18,246 nt of DNA from Candidatus Nitrosopumilus sp. (GTDB taxonomy: Archaea; Thermoproteota; Nitrososphaeria; Nitrososphaerales; Nitrosopumilaceae): assembly GCA_029864805.1 (NCBI GenBank), contig JAOTSS010000039.1:1-18246 (forward strand), written 5' to 3'. This document shows, one piece after another, positions 8,361 to 17,018 of the stretch. Below the pieces are notes generated by a model. The model searched no databases. It had not been told where the DNA came from and was given only the letters and a program-made list of their open reading frames with translations. A program made the position numbers and the translations under genes. How positions within the stretch are numbered: the stretch's first letter is position 1; each line of letters begins with the position of its first letter.

Positions 8361-8371
8361 TTTATTTTTCT
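8361..8371 (+). terminator. T-rich tract after the plus-strand membrane-protein gene
   Basis: TTTATTTTTCT directly follows the TGA at 8358-8360. Archaeal termination is commonly driven by such T-tracts. It lies inside the 3' end of the convergent hisI gene, the only place it could be given the one-base spacing. Confidence 0.3.
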
Positions 8372-8691
8372 AAATTGTTGTGAAAGCAAACTTTTTCACC
8401 CAAATGACATGCAGGGCCAGATGGTTCTACAAGATATATTATCGCATCAAAATCACAATCAACCAAGATTTCTTTAATTTTTTGAGTATTACCAGACTCT
8501 TCACCTTTCATCCAAAGTTTATTTCTAGAACGACTCCAAAACCAAGAGTTTCCAGTTTTTTTTGCAAGCTCAAGGGATTCCTTATTTGTATAGGCTAAAG
8601 TCAAAACATCTTTTGTATTTGCATCCTGAACAATTACTGGAACTAGACCGCCACTTTTTTGAAAATCTATATCATCAATGGATTTATTCAT
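8362..8691 (-). CDS. hisI: Phosphoribosyl-AMP cyclohydrolase (HisI)
   Basis: HisI opens the adenine ring of phosphoribosyl-AMP to give ProFAR, the third step of histidine synthesis. At 109 residues this is the single-domain form, without the HisE pyrophosphatase domain often fused to it. Signature residues are SWFWSRSRNKLWMKGEESGN (49-68), the metal-binding aspartates in DCDFD (D78, D80, D82), and zinc cysteines C79, C95 and C102, with CHLGEKVCF at 95-103. It is the last gene of the his operon, 23 bases after hisF, the widest gap but one in the operon, and has a good TATA box of its own overlapping the hisF stop. Confidence 0.95.
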   Translation of the reverse strand: MNKSIDDIDFQKSGGLVPVIVQDANTKDVLTLAYTNKESLELAKKTGNSWFWSRSRNKLWMKGEESGNTQKIKEILVDCDFDAIIYLVEPSGPACHLGEKVCFHNNLEK

Positions 8692-8712
8692 GTTTTTAGT
8701 TCACAGATTATC

Positions 8713-8720
8713 TTTTATAA
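8713..8720 (-). promoter_or_regulatory. Possible internal TATA box for hisI
   Basis: On the minus strand TTATAAAA is centred about 25 bases before the hisI ATG at 8691, the spacing expected for a leaderless transcript. It overlaps the hisF stop codon TAA (8715-8717). It may be an extra promoter inside the operon, though AT-rich sequence can produce this match by chance. Confidence 0.35.
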
Positions 8721-9518
8721 CCTTACAGGAATTTCTTTTTCTCTTAGGTATGTTTTTACTCCTTTTACCCCATGAGTATCGTAGTGAAAAATAGAAGCTG
8801 CCAAAGCTGCATCTACGTTTGATTTTTTAAATATGTCAACCATATCACTAGGTTTTCCACAGCCACCTGATGCAATCACCGGAATAGATACAGAATCGAC
8901 GATTAATTTTGTAAGTAAAATATCATAACCATCTTTTGTACCATCCTTATCAATACTGGTAAGTAAAATTTCTCCAGCACCAAGACAATCTACCTTTTTT
9001 GCCCATTGTATTGCATCAATTCCAGTTCCCTCTTTTCCACCATAAATGAAAACCTCAAACCAGAATTTTTTGTCATCTTCTGAAAAAATAGTCACATCTT
9101 CTTTGATAGTATAGTTTCTTTTTGCATCGATTGCGACTACAACACATTGTCGACCAAACAATTTCATTAGTTCCGTGATAATTTGGGGATTTTTTATTGC
9201 TCCTGTGTTGATTCCAACCTTATCAGCGCCATTAAGTAAAATATTTCTTGCATCCTCTAATGACTTTACACCTCCACCAACAGTAAATGGAATATCAATT
9301 ACGGATGCAACATGCCTAATCAAATCTTTGATTGTTTCTCTTTGTTCATCTGATGCGGTAATATCTAAAAATACCAATTCATCGGCGCCTTCATTACTAT
9401 ATTTTGCAGCTAATTCAACAGGATCGCCTGCATCTTTTATTGAGCCAAAGTGGAGTCCTTTTACTACTCTGCCATTTTTTACATCAAGACAAGGAATGAT
9501 TCGTTTTGTTAAGGTCAT
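8715..9518 (-). CDS. hisF: Imidazole glycerol-phosphate synthase cyclase subunit (HisF)
   Basis: HisF is the (beta/alpha)8-barrel half of IGP synthase. It uses ammonia delivered by HisH to convert PRFAR into imidazole glycerol phosphate and AICAR. The 267-residue sequence is slightly longer than usual. Catalytic aspartates are D12 ([16 protein letters not shown]) and D131 (VVAIDAKRN). The phosphate sites are FTVGGGVKS (78-86) and [11 protein letters not shown] (215-225); [15 protein letters not shown] (185-199) is also diagnostic. The extra length falls near residues 134-165, just after the second aspartate. Its ATG overlaps the hisA stop by four bases (9515-9518), so the two should be translationally coupled. 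Confidence 0.97.
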   Translation of the reverse strand: MTLTKRIIPCLDVKNGRVVKGLHFGSIKDAGDPVELAAKYSNEGADELVFLDITASDEQRETIKDLIRHVASVIDIPFTVGGGVKSLEDARNILLNGADKVGINTGAIKNPQIITELMKLFGRQCVVVAIDAKRNYTIKEDVTIFSEDDKKFWFEVFIYGGKEGTGIDAIQWAKKVDCLGAGEILLTSIDKDGTKDGYDILLTKLIVDSVSIPVIASGGCGKPSDMVDIFKKSNVDAALAASIFHYDTHGVKGVKTYLREKEIPVRL

Positions 9519-10222
9519 GCTATTTTCTTTGCTTCCTCTACTGTAATCTTATTTTCATAAAGAGCCTTTCCCAGTATTACTCCATATGGATTTTTTTCTT
9601 TAACATATTTTACATCATCAACGTTTGATATTCCACCACTTGAAATCACATTTGTTTTCTCTAGATTACAAGCCTGTTCCAAAAATTCCAAGTCAGGACC
9701 TTCCATAGTTCCATCACGACTTACATTTGTTAGTAAGAATTCTGTAAAACCCATTTTGAGGAATTCTTTGATAGAGTCAATTAGTTTTATTCCAGTTTTA
9801 TCTTGCCATCCATGAATAACAATTTCACCATCTTTGTGATCTACAGAAATTACAATTTTTGCAGCACCTAAAGATAAAAGTAATTTTTTTAGTAATTTTT
9901 GATCTTTGAATGCCAAAGTTCCAATTACCACCCTATCACACATTTTTATAACATCTAAAATCAATGATTCATCCCTTAAACCTCCAGCAACTTCAACAGG
10001 TATTCTGACTTGCTCCAAAATTTTCTTGATAATGGAAAGGTTTGAGCCTAATCCCAAGGTTGCATCCAAGTCTACTATATGCAACATATCAGCGCCATTA
10101 GATTCCCATTTTTTTGCAATCTCTACAGGATTGTCACTGTATACTGTCTTTTGTTTTGGATCACCCTTGTAAAGTCGAACTACTTGCCCGTCCATGAGAT
10201 CAATTGCAGGTATAATTTTCAT
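9515..10222 (-). CDS. hisA: ProFAR isomerase (HisA)
   Basis: HisA catalyses the Amadori rearrangement of ProFAR to PRFAR, feeding HisH/HisF. The 235-residue half-barrel-repeat protein shows the family landmarks: IPAIDLMDGQVVRLYKGD (4-21) with catalytic D8, HIVDLDAT (48-55), VAGGLRD (78-84), SVDHKDG (126-132) with D128, NVSRDGTMEGPD (166-177), and SSGGIS near residue 195. Like HisF it is a TIM barrel with the duplicated phosphate-binding pattern. It overlaps hisH upstream by four bases (10219-10222) and hisF downstream by four bases. I see no sign of the bifunctional HisA/TrpF (PriA) variant, but sequence reading alone does not exclude it. Confidence 0.96.
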   Translation of the reverse strand: MKIIPAIDLMDGQVVRLYKGDPKQKTVYSDNPVEIAKKWESNGADMLHIVDLDATLGLGSNLSIIKKILEQVRIPVEVAGGLRDESLILDVIKMCDRVVIGTLAFKDQKLLKKLLLSLGAAKIVISVDHKDGEIVIHGWQDKTGIKLIDSIKEFLKMGFTEFLLTNVSRDGTMEGPDLEFLEQACNLEKTNVISSGGISNVDDVKYVKEKNPYGVILGKALYENKITVEEAKKIA

Positions 10223-10824
10223 TTTTTACACACTTCAAGAAAATTTTTAATCATTGTCTTGCCTACAGAGCTTGATTTTTCTGGATGAAATTGAGTACCA
10301 ATAAAATTATCGTGTTCAACCACTGCAGGTACTTTAATGCCATAATCAGAAACAGCAGTAACAACGTTGCTAGAACTTGGTTTAACTCTGTAAGAATGCA
10401 CAAAGTAAACCCATGAACCATTTTCAACACCTTCAAGAATTTTTCCTGGTCTTTTAATTTCAAGATCATTCCACCCCATATGAGGAACTTTGAGAGATGG
10501 CGGTAAAACAATTACTTCACCGTCAATAACATTCAATCCCTTTTCTTTTCCTTCCTCACTCTTTTCAAAAAACATCTCCATCCCAAGACAAATTCCAAGT
10601 ACAGGCATATTCCCCACATAATCTTTGAATTCAGTTTTAGAGTAATTTCTAATACTATGAATCGCAGGATCAAAGTTTCCTACACCGGGAAGTAGTAAGC
10701 CAGAGTAGTTGTTAGGTTCATCAAAATTTGTTATTACATCAACTGTAGCGCCTGCTTTTTCTAAAGAATTTTTCAAGCTGAAAATATTTCCAGCTCCATA
10801 ATCAAAAATTGCTACATTAACCAT
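10219..10824 (-). CDS. hisH: Imidazole glycerol-phosphate synthase glutaminase subunit (HisH)
   Basis: HisH is a class I glutamine amidotransferase that releases ammonia from glutamine and channels it into HisF. The 201-residue protein has the complete catalytic triad: C79 in VLGICLGMEMFFE (75-87), H180 and E182 in TQFHPEKSS (177-185). N-terminal FDYGAGNIFSL (7-17) and the loop LLLPGVGNFDPA (43-54) are HisH-specific. VPHMGWND (113-120) and YFVHSYRV (140-147) are also conserved. Its ATG shares one base with the hisB stop (TAATG at 10822-10826) and its stop overlaps the hisA ATG by four bases. Confidence 0.97.
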   Translation of the reverse strand: MVNVAIFDYGAGNIFSLKNSLEKAGATVDVITNFDEPNNYSGLLLPGVGNFDPAIHSIRNYSKTEFKDYVGNMPVLGICLGMEMFFEKSEEGKEKGLNVIDGEVIVLPPSLKVPHMGWNDLEIKRPGKILEGVENGSWVYFVHSYRVKPSSSNVVTAVSDYGIKVPAVVEHDNFIGTQFHPEKSSSVGKTMIKNFLEVCKK

Positions 10825-11411
10825 TACATTGAACCTTTAGTACTTGGAATTCCTTTTTGTTTTTTATCTATTATTGAAGCATTTCTAAATGCAACAGCAA
10901 GTGATTTTATGGCAGCCTCAACTTTGTGATGGTCATTATCTCCATACTTTACAGTAAGGTGAATGCAGCTGTTAAGATTTTGTAGTAATGACTGGAAAAA
11001 ATGTTCAAGATCTTCTTTTGAAACATCTTCAATTTTACTTCGCTTAATCAATAGAGTCGATTTCCAAAATGGACGCTTTATCAAATCAATTGATGCCTCA
11101 GCCAGAGATTCATCCATTGGAACTGAAGCATAACTGAATCTTGTGATTCCGATTCTTGATCCCATTGCTTTATCAATTGCTTGTCCTAGTGTAATTGCCG
11201 TATCTTCAATCAGATGGTGTTCAATTCCATCATTTGATTTTGCATTAATCTTCAAATCCATCATACCATGTTTTCCAAAAGATACAATCAGGTGATCAAG
11301 AAAATTAATACCAGTTTTGATGTTTGTTTTTCCAAATCCATCTATATTCACAGATACTTGAACGCTGGTTTCTTTGGTATTTCGATTGATGGATGCTTTT
11401 CGAGGGGCCAT
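10824..11411 (-). CDS. hisB: Imidazoleglycerol-phosphate dehydratase (HisB)
   Basis: HisB dehydrates imidazole glycerol phosphate to imidazole acetol phosphate with two bound manganese ions. The 195-residue monofunctional form shows all metal-ligand motifs: [16 protein letters not shown] (35-50), [13 protein letters not shown] (64-76), EHFF (136-139) and DNDHHKVEA (158-166). It ends with the usual PSTKG signature (189-193). It has no phosphatase domain, so histidinol-phosphate phosphatase must come from another gene; the HAD gene immediately upstream is the natural candidate. The 24-base gap to that gene is the widest in the operon. Confidence 0.97.
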   Translation of the reverse strand: MAPRKASINRNTKETSVQVSVNIDGFGKTNIKTGINFLDHLIVSFGKHGMMDLKINAKSNDGIEHHLIEDTAITLGQAIDKAMGSRIGITRFSYASVPMDESLAEASIDLIKRPFWKSTLLIKRSKIEDVSKEDLEHFFQSLLQNLNSCIHLTVKYGDNDHHKVEAAIKSLAVAFRNASIIDKKQKGIPSTKGSM

Positions 11412-11435
11412 TTTTCTCTCAGATTATAGATTGCT

Positions 11436-12410
11436 CTATTCTAAATTTAATACCTTTGGAAGCAGGTTTATCGAGTCCAATAGCAGAATAGCACCATTTC
11501 TCTCAAATAATTCAAGTTTTTCTTTAGGGTTTTTACTAGTGCCCAATATTCCACAGAAAATAGTTTTGTGGCCCAAATCAGTAGCTTTTTTTGCCATAAT
11601 AAAATCTTCCATTGAATCCCCAACATACAATGTACAGACACTATTCATCCCACTAATGGAATCCAAAAGAGATTTAGGATTAGGTTTTGCAAGTTCCCTT
11701 GATTCATCTTCTAGGAATGCTGAATTTTTTAAATCAAATTTATGCAACAGTCCCTGTAATGAGTAGCTAACGGATTGTTTTCCTCTACCAGTTACCATTG
11801 CAATTTTTGAATCAAATTTGTTTTGCAATTTCTCAAGTAAAAAATCATTTAAAATAACATCATCCTGTTCTATTAAACCTGGAGTGGTGAATTTGGATTG
11901 TTTTTCAAATAATTTTTGATATAATTCTGGGCCATAAAATAATTGATCAAAATTTTGATACAAAATATTTTCATGATGTGAGCCAGGATAAGATAATTGT
12001 TTTTTAATTTCAGATATATCAGTTTGATTTTCCAGATATTTTTCTACGGATTTAATTCCGGTTGAATCAGAATTTTCTATCACATCAAAAATAAAATCAG
12101 ACGGATCTTTTTGTAATTTTTTTGCTGCCACTAGAGAAATTATTGCAGCGTATGTAAGATCAACTTCATCATTGAATCCACCAGTGGATTTGAATCCATC
12201 AATAATTTTAAAATCAACATCTATAGAGTCATTAATTTTTGCATAATTCTCCAAGATGTATTTAGTGGTTTTAATGATTGCCAAATCGTATGATTTTGTG
12301 ATATCAATTAAAACACCGTCACAATCAAATATTACAGCATCAATTTCATCTAATACATCAATACATGAGTCATCAATGTAAATTCCATTAGATTTTTTTG
12401 TTAAAGTCAT
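11436..12410 (-). CDS. HAD-superfamily phosphatase, probable histidinol-phosphate phosphatase
   Basis: A 324-residue HAD hydrolase with all four core motifs: nucleophile D29 and acid D31 in VIFDCDGVLID (26-36), T207 in AMVTGRG (204-210), K242 in ELAKPNP (239-245), and the metal acids D265 and D269 in LYVGDSMED (261-269). The long segment between motifs I and II (about 40-200) is a helical cap, making it subfamily IA-like. It overlaps the hisC stop by four bases and precedes hisB. HisC makes histidinol phosphate and HisD consumes histidinol, and no PHP-type HisK, HisN or HisB-N domain is present in the window, so this gene is the likely missing phosphatase. The biochemical class is seen in the motifs; the substrate is inferred from context. 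Confidence 0.75.
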   Translation of the reverse strand: MTLTKKSNGIYIDDSCIDVLDEIDAVIFDCDGVLIDITKSYDLAIIKTTKYILENYAKINDSIDVDFKIIDGFKSTGGFNDEVDLTYAAIISLVAAKKLQKDPSDFIFDVIENSDSTGIKSVEKYLENQTDISEIKKQLSYPGSHHENILYQNFDQLFYGPELYQKLFEKQSKFTTPGLIEQDDVILNDFLLEKLQNKFDSKIAMVTGRGKQSVSYSLQGLLHKFDLKNSAFLEDESRELAKPNPKSLLDSISGMNSVCTLYVGDSMEDFIMAKKATDLGHKTIFCGILGTSKNPKEKLELFERNGAILLLDSINLLPKVLNLE

Positions 12411-13477
12411 CCCAATAAATCACGAATTGCAAGTAAGAATTTTGAATTCATCTCCTTAGTACCAATTGAAACTCTAAGACATCCTTCATGATTACTTATT
12501 TTTCCTAGTTTACGAATCGCAATTCCTTGCTCTGTAAGTGCTGAAAATACTCGTTTGTAGGAACCATGTGCATCAAAAAGCACAAAATTAGCCTTGGAAT
12601 CAAAGACTTCAAAGGAATCGTATTTACGTAGAGTTTCAATCATTCTTTTTCTCTCAGTTTTGATGGTATCTACTGCATCATTCACAGAATTTGATTTTTC
12701 TAAAGCTGAAATTCCTGATTCAATAGTAATAGTACTCAGAGGATATGGATATTGTATCACATTCATAAAAGTACTAGTGAATTTCTTATCTGCAATAAAA
12801 TATCCTAATCTAAGTCCTGCCAAACCAAATGATTTGGATAAAGTTTGGACAACAATCAAATTTTGATGAGTTTTTACCATTTTAGCAAGAGAGTAATCAC
12901 CAAATTCGCCATATGCCTCATCAATTATCACAAGACCCTCAAAAGATTTAATGAGTTTTTGTAATTCATTTTTTGGAAATTGAAATCCGGTAGGATTGTT
13001 TGGAGAATCAAGATAAAGAATTTCTGCATCTTTAGATTGTTTAATGAAATCTTTAATGTCCAGTTTCATAGTATTGGAAAATGGAATTGCAGTCAAAGGA
13101 ATTGAATATAGTTTACAACGTTCTTCAAAAAACCCAAATGTAGGATTAGAAGTTAGAACTTTGGTATCTTTTGATGCAAAATTAGAAAGTATCAAATCCA
13201 AAATTTGATCAGAGCCATTCCCAACGCCTATCATTGAAGAAGGAATTTTAATGAATTTAGAAATCACATCAATTAATCGTTCTACACCACCTAGTGGGTA
13301 TTCTCTTACATCAGAATTTTTTTTGGCTGACAACAGAATGTCACTTTGAAACTGTTTTGGAATTACATAGTTTTCATTTGAATCGAGTTTAACAGCATCT
13401 TTAAGAAGATCAGGTTTTTTATAACCTCCAATAGAAGAAAATTTTTTAATCTTTTCATCAAACCAATTTTTCGTCAT
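12407..13477 (-). CDS. hisC: Histidinol-phosphate aminotransferase (HisC)
   Basis: HisC transfers an amino group from glutamate to imidazole acetol phosphate, giving histidinol phosphate. The 356-residue PLP fold-type I enzyme shows KLDSNENYVIP (30-40), YPLGGVERL (60-68), GVGNGSDQILDLI (84-96), SPNNPTG (158-164), IIDEAYGEF (184-192) with D186, and QTLSKSFGLAGLRLGY (211-226) with Schiff-base lysine K215 and phosphate-binding R223. The C-terminal GCLRVSIG provides the substrate-carboxylate arginine. Four-base overlaps with both hisD and the HAD gene indicate translational coupling. Confidence 0.96.
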   Translation of the reverse strand: MTKNWFDEKIKKFSSIGGYKKPDLLKDAVKLDSNENYVIPKQFQSDILLSAKKNSDVREYPLGGVERLIDVISKFIKIPSSMIGVGNGSDQILDLILSNFASKDTKVLTSNPTFGFFEERCKLYSIPLTAIPFSNTMKLDIKDFIKQSKDAEILYLDSPNNPTGFQFPKNELQKLIKSFEGLVIIDEAYGEFGDYSLAKMVKTHQNLIVVQTLSKSFGLAGLRLGYFIADKKFTSTFMNVIQYPYPLSTITIESGISALEKSNSVNDAVDTIKTERKRMIETLRKYDSFEVFDSKANFVLFDAHGSYKRVFSALTEQGIAIRKLGKISNHEGCLRVSIGTKEMNSKFLLAIRDLLG

Positions 13478-14748
13478 TTCAATCTACCTCTAACTGATTC
13501 ATAGTGATTGAATAGTCCTTCAGCTTTTGTTAAAACTTGTAGATGTTTTGAAAGTTTTGACAATGAGGATTTTGAGCATTTAACTTGAGTGCTAATTTTG
13601 ATAAAGTCCAAAACTGAAAGGGAACCACGAATTTTTCCAAATCCATTAGTAGGAAGAATGTGATTTGAGCCTAAAATATAGTCACTAGCAGAAGATGGAG
13701 TGTCATTTCCAAGTAAAATAAGACCTGAAGAAGTTATTTTGGAGGAAATGGATTCAGGGTTTTTTGTCATTACTTGCAAATGTTCAGGAGATAGCAGATT
13801 TGCAAGATTTATCATGTCAGATTGTGTTTTACAAATTGCAATAAATCCATTATTTTTTAGACTGGATTTAACAAAATTTGCTCTTTGAATTTTAGGCAAC
13901 AAGTTAGAAATCACAGTATTCACTGACTTTGCAAGTTTTTCTGAAGTAGTAATAAGATAACAAAAGGTATCACTACTATGTTCTGCCTGAGAAATTAAAT
14001 CCAATGCAATAAATTTTGGATTTGCAGAATTATCTGCAATAATTCCTAATTCGGTAGGACCTGCAAGCATATCAATTCCAGTTTGTTCACTAACTAAAGA
14101 TTTTGCACTAGTAACAAATGCACCGCCAGGACCAACTATTTTATCAACTTTGGAAATTGTTTTTGTTCCAAATGATAGTGCGGCAATTGCTTGCACGCCT
14201 CCTGTTTTGTATATTTCGTTTGCACCACAAATATCTGCAGCAACAATTGTCAATGGATCAATTTTACCCTCAGAATTTGGAGGAGACACTACAACAATTC
14301 TAGGAACTCCCGCAACTTTAGCTGGAACTATAGACATCACTGCAGAACTTGGATATTTAGCCAAACCTCCTGGTACATAGCATCCTGTACTCTGGATGGG
14401 AGTAAATTTTTTGGTAACTTTAATTCCATCATTGTTAATTGTTTTATTTTTTAATATAGATTTGATTGTCGATTCTGTTTTTTCCAATCTAGTTTTTGCT
14501 AAACGTAGTGCATCAAGTTCAGATTTTGATACCTTAGAATATGCATTTTTTATTTCAACTTGGGATAAGCGGAATGAAGAGATATTTGATTTGCTGAATT
14601 TTTTTTCATATTTTTGTAATGCCACATCACCATTTTTTTTTACATCTTTTAAAATGGATTCAACAATAGATTTGTTTTTTTGAGGCTGTTTTGGAAGAAT
14701 TTTAGATGCAAATTTTTCGATATTGATTACTTTGATTATTCTTATCAA
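13474..14748 (-). CDS. hisD: Histidinol dehydrogenase (HisD)
   Basis: HisD performs the last two steps, oxidising histidinol to histidine with two NAD molecules and a structural or activating zinc. The 424-residue length is standard. Zinc ligands Q254 and H257 (SQAEHSSD), D356 (SASDYILG) and H415 (FNHYESVRGR) are present, as are the catalytic pair E322/H323 (SPEHLQV). Other landmarks are CYVPGG (123-128), the glycine loop VGPGGAFV (205-212), and HILPTNG (363-369). The start is TTG, overlapping the hisG stop as TTGA (14745-14748). No ATG or GTG lies close enough to replace it, and the coupling geometry matches the other operon junctions. Confidence 0.96.
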   Translation of the reverse strand: MIRIIKVINIEKFASKILPKQPQKNKSIVESILKDVKKNGDVALQKYEKKFSKSNISSFRLSQVEIKNAYSKVSKSELDALRLAKTRLEKTESTIKSILKNKTINNDGIKVTKKFTPIQSTGCYVPGGLAKYPSSAVMSIVPAKVAGVPRIVVVSPPNSEGKIDPLTIVAADICGANEIYKTGGVQAIAALSFGTKTISKVDKIVGPGGAFVTSAKSLVSEQTGIDMLAGPTELGIIADNSANPKFIALDLISQAEHSSDTFCYLITTSEKLAKSVNTVISNLLPKIQRANFVKSSLKNNGFIAICKTQSDMINLANLLSPEHLQVMTKNPESISSKITSSGLILLGNDTPSSASDYILGSNHILPTNGFGKIRGSLSVLDFIKISTQVKCSKSSLSKLSKHLQVLTKAEGLFNHYESVRGRLK

Positions 14749-15722
14749 TTTTCTTCATCACGCTTGATCTCCTCAAGCTCAAGAATTTGTCGTGGTTCGT
14801 GAACTACAAGACCTTGAGCAATCTTTCGAAGTTTAGGAATGAGTTTGTGAAATTCTTCTTTTTTTATGACGGTGTTTATTCCAAACCACCCTTCTTCACT
14901 CAATGGACTAATTGTTGGTTTTTTGAGAGAAGGCATCGCGGTTAGAAGTTTCTTTAGATTTTTTTCCTCAACATTGAGGTAAATATGCAAATATTTTCTA
15001 CCATGAACAGCGCCCCTCATAAGAGTAACAATATCAAATATTTTTTCACGTTTTTTTGGATCTTTTAATGATTTTTTATTTACAATCAAATGTGCAGTAG
15101 ATGTCAGAACTTCATCAACAATTTTTAGTTTATTTTGTTTTAATGTTGTTCCAGTTTCAGTAACATCCATTATAGCATCAACATCTTCAGGAGGTTTTGC
15201 TTCAGTAGCGCCAAATGACAAATGAATTTGAACATTTTTGTTTGTTCCCAATCTAACCCAAGGTGTTACGATTAGAGGATCTTTGGAACCATGAAATTTT
15301 TTGTAGGACTTTGATTGTTTTAGAAATTTAGATGCGGTAGTAAGATACTCCGAAGAAATACGAAGTGTTTTTTTCTTTTTTCCATAATCTGCAATCATTT
15401 CATCGAGATTTTTGTAATGATAAGTATCTGGAAAAGCTATCACTAGTCGGATTTTGCCATATTCTAAATCCAAAATAGCTTCAACATCAGAATTTGTTTC
15501 TCCCACCCAATCCTTACCAGTAATACCTACATCATACAATCCTTCTGCAACCATAGTTGGAATCTCTTGAGGACGAAGCATCTTTACAATGATATTAGGG
15601 TCATCCAAATATACTCGATAAGTCCTACTCTTTCGATTAACTTTTGTCCAAGATTTTTCTAATAATTTGAAAGTTGCATCTTCTAAACTTCCTTTAGGAA
15701 TAGCAAATTTTACTTCAGACAT
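14745..15722 (-). CDS. hisG: ATP phosphoribosyltransferase, long form (HisG)
   Basis: HisG condenses ATP with PRPP, the committed step of histidine synthesis. From the ATG at 15722 it has 325 residues. The start MSEVKFAIPKGSLEDA and DVGITGKDWVGE (64-75) mark the catalytic domain. DVTETGTTLKQNKLKIVDEV (186-205) contains the PRPP-binding loop. Residues of about 235-310 form the C-terminal regulatory domain of long-form HisG, which normally binds histidine for feedback inhibition and needs no HisZ partner. A lysine-rich stretch (about 114-145) is longer than in many homologues. An in-frame GTG at 15737 is the alternative start. The ATG is preferred because a TATA box sits 27 bases before it. This is the first gene of the his operon. 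Confidence 0.95.
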   Translation of the reverse strand: MSEVKFAIPKGSLEDATFKLLEKSWTKVNRKSRTYRVYLDDPNIIVKMLRPQEIPTMVAEGLYDVGITGKDWVGETNSDVEAILDLEYGKIRLVIAFPDTYHYKNLDEMIADYGKKKKTLRISSEYLTTASKFLKQSKSYKKFHGSKDPLIVTPWVRLGTNKNVQIHLSFGATEAKPPEDVDAIMDVTETGTTLKQNKLKIVDEVLTSTAHLIVNKKSLKDPKKREKIFDIVTLMRGAVHGRKYLHIYLNVEEKNLKKLLTAMPSLKKPTISPLSEEGWFGINTVIKKEEFHKLIPKLRKIAQGLVVHEPRQILELEEIKRDEEN

Positions 15723-15743
15723 TTTCAATTTTTTCACTTTTTA

Positions 15744-15754
15744 GCTATATAATC
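15744..15754 (-). promoter_or_regulatory. TATA box of the his operon (upstream of hisG)
   Basis: On the minus strand ATTATATAGC is centred about 27 bases before the hisG ATG at 15722, ideal for a leaderless transcript. It lies in the 38-base gap after the HMG-CoA reductase stop. The gap is large compared with the 1-4 base overlaps inside the operon, so this is likely the main his promoter. Confidence 0.6.
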
Positions 15755-15760
15755 TCATGT

Positions 15761-17017
15761 TTAAATTTGCTTAAGTAGCTCTTTAGCCCTATCAAGTGAA
15801 ATTTTCTTTTCTTCAATCATTTTTTGAACAATGTCATCAATTTGTCCAGTTGAAGCTCCTGCAGCTGCTGCAAGATTCCTAGCATGAAGACGCATGTGTC
15901 CCTTTTGAATCCCTTCAGTTGCAAGGGCACGAATGGCACTATAATTTTGAGCTAATCCAGTAGCAGTTATGATACATGCAAGTTCTTGTGCAGATGAAAC
16001 TCCAAGAATTTTTGTACAAACTTTAGCTATAGGATGGACATTTGCAATTCCCCCAATAATTCCAACTGAAAGTGGAATTTCTAAAGTTCCAACTAAATTA
16101 CCTTCCTTATCTTTACTCCACTTACTAAGAGAACGGTATCTACCAGATTTTGCAGCATACGCATTTGCCGCAGATTCAATAGCTCGACTATCTTGGCCAA
16201 CAGCATTTGCTACTGCTATAATTCCATTCATGATTCCTTTATTGTGAGTAACTGCTCGATAAACATCATTATCAGCAAAGTCAAATGCTAAAATAATATT
16301 ATCAATGACTTCTTCTCCTCCAACTGCTTCTTTTTCAAACACTGCTTTTGCCTTTGCAATTCGCCTAGTAGAATAGTTTGATAATATACGAAGTAATGTT
16401 CTACCACCTGAGATCTTTTCAATTAATGATGAAACAGCCTCACACATTGTATTTGTTACATTTGCGCCCATAGCATCTCCAACATCAATTAAGAGTTCAA
16501 CAATTAGCATTTTACCAGAAGGTGTATCAATTTCTTTACAAGAGATCTCTTTTGCACCTTTTCCCATTTTAGATAAAGTATTACTTTTAGAATTTGCTAA
16601 ATCTAAAATTTCATGAGTAGAATTTTTGATTTGTTTTATTGTGATAGGAATATCAACATCTAAGACTTGTATTTGGCCAATACTGTAAGATTCAATTGCT
16701 GAAACTTCAAATCCGCCCTTAATTCGTGCAACTTTTGCCCCCTTTGAAGCTGCGGCAATAACAGAGGGCTCTTCAATCACCATTGGAACAATGTAATCTT
16801 TACCATTAATCTTGAAATTTGTTGCAATACCCATAGGTAATGAAAATGTACCAATAGCATTTTCAACCATTTTGTCTGCTTTGTCAAATGAAATTCCCCC
16901 ATTTTCACTTTGTAAAATATTAATTTCGTCACTAGATAGATTTGCGAAATTTGCAACAATTTCTAATCTTTCTTTTCTTGATTTTTCAAATAATCTTGAA
17001 ATGGATGAATCTGGCAT
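15761..17017 (-). CDS. Class II hydroxymethylglutaryl-CoA reductase
   Basis: HMG-CoA reductase makes mevalonate, the entry to archaeal isoprenoid lipids. The 418-residue protein has the class II (Pseudomonas mevalonii-type) sequence, a group often annotated 'degradative'. Catalytic residues align with that class in order: E83 in VIEEPSVIAAAS (80-91), K260 in THNKGIMNG (257-265), D276 in AVGQDSRAIE (272-281), and H374 in GHMRLHARN (373-381). DVGDAMGANVTNTMCEAVS (178-196) is the HMG-CoA-binding stretch. Most archaea carry class I, so a bacterial origin for this lineage's enzyme is likely. In a chemolithoautotroph without evident mevalonate catabolism the role should be biosynthetic. It starts one base after the upstream stop at 17019, so the two genes are cotranscribed. 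Confidence 0.94.
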   Translation of the reverse strand: MPDSSISRLFEKSRKERLEIVANFANLSSDEINILQSENGGISFDKADKMVENAIGTFSLPMGIATNFKINGKDYIVPMVIEEPSVIAAASKGAKVARIKGGFEVSAIESYSIGQIQVLDVDIPITIKQIKNSTHEILDLANSKSNTLSKMGKGAKEISCKEIDTPSGKMLIVELLIDVGDAMGANVTNTMCEAVSSLIEKISGGRTLLRILSNYSTRRIAKAKAVFEKEAVGGEEVIDNIILAFDFADNDVYRAVTHNKGIMNGIIAVANAVGQDSRAIESAANAYAAKSGRYRSLSKWSKDKEGNLVGTLEIPLSVGIIGGIANVHPIAKVCTKILGVSSAQELACIITATGLAQNYSAIRALATEGIQKGHMRLHARNLAAAAGASTGQIDDIVQKMIEEKKISLDRAKELLKQI

Positions 17018-17018
17018 T

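Noticed and set aside
11422..11450. TATA-like strings upstream of hisB
   Set aside because: They are centred about 16 and 34 bases from the ATG, neither fitting leaderless spacing; expected by chance in AT-rich DNA.
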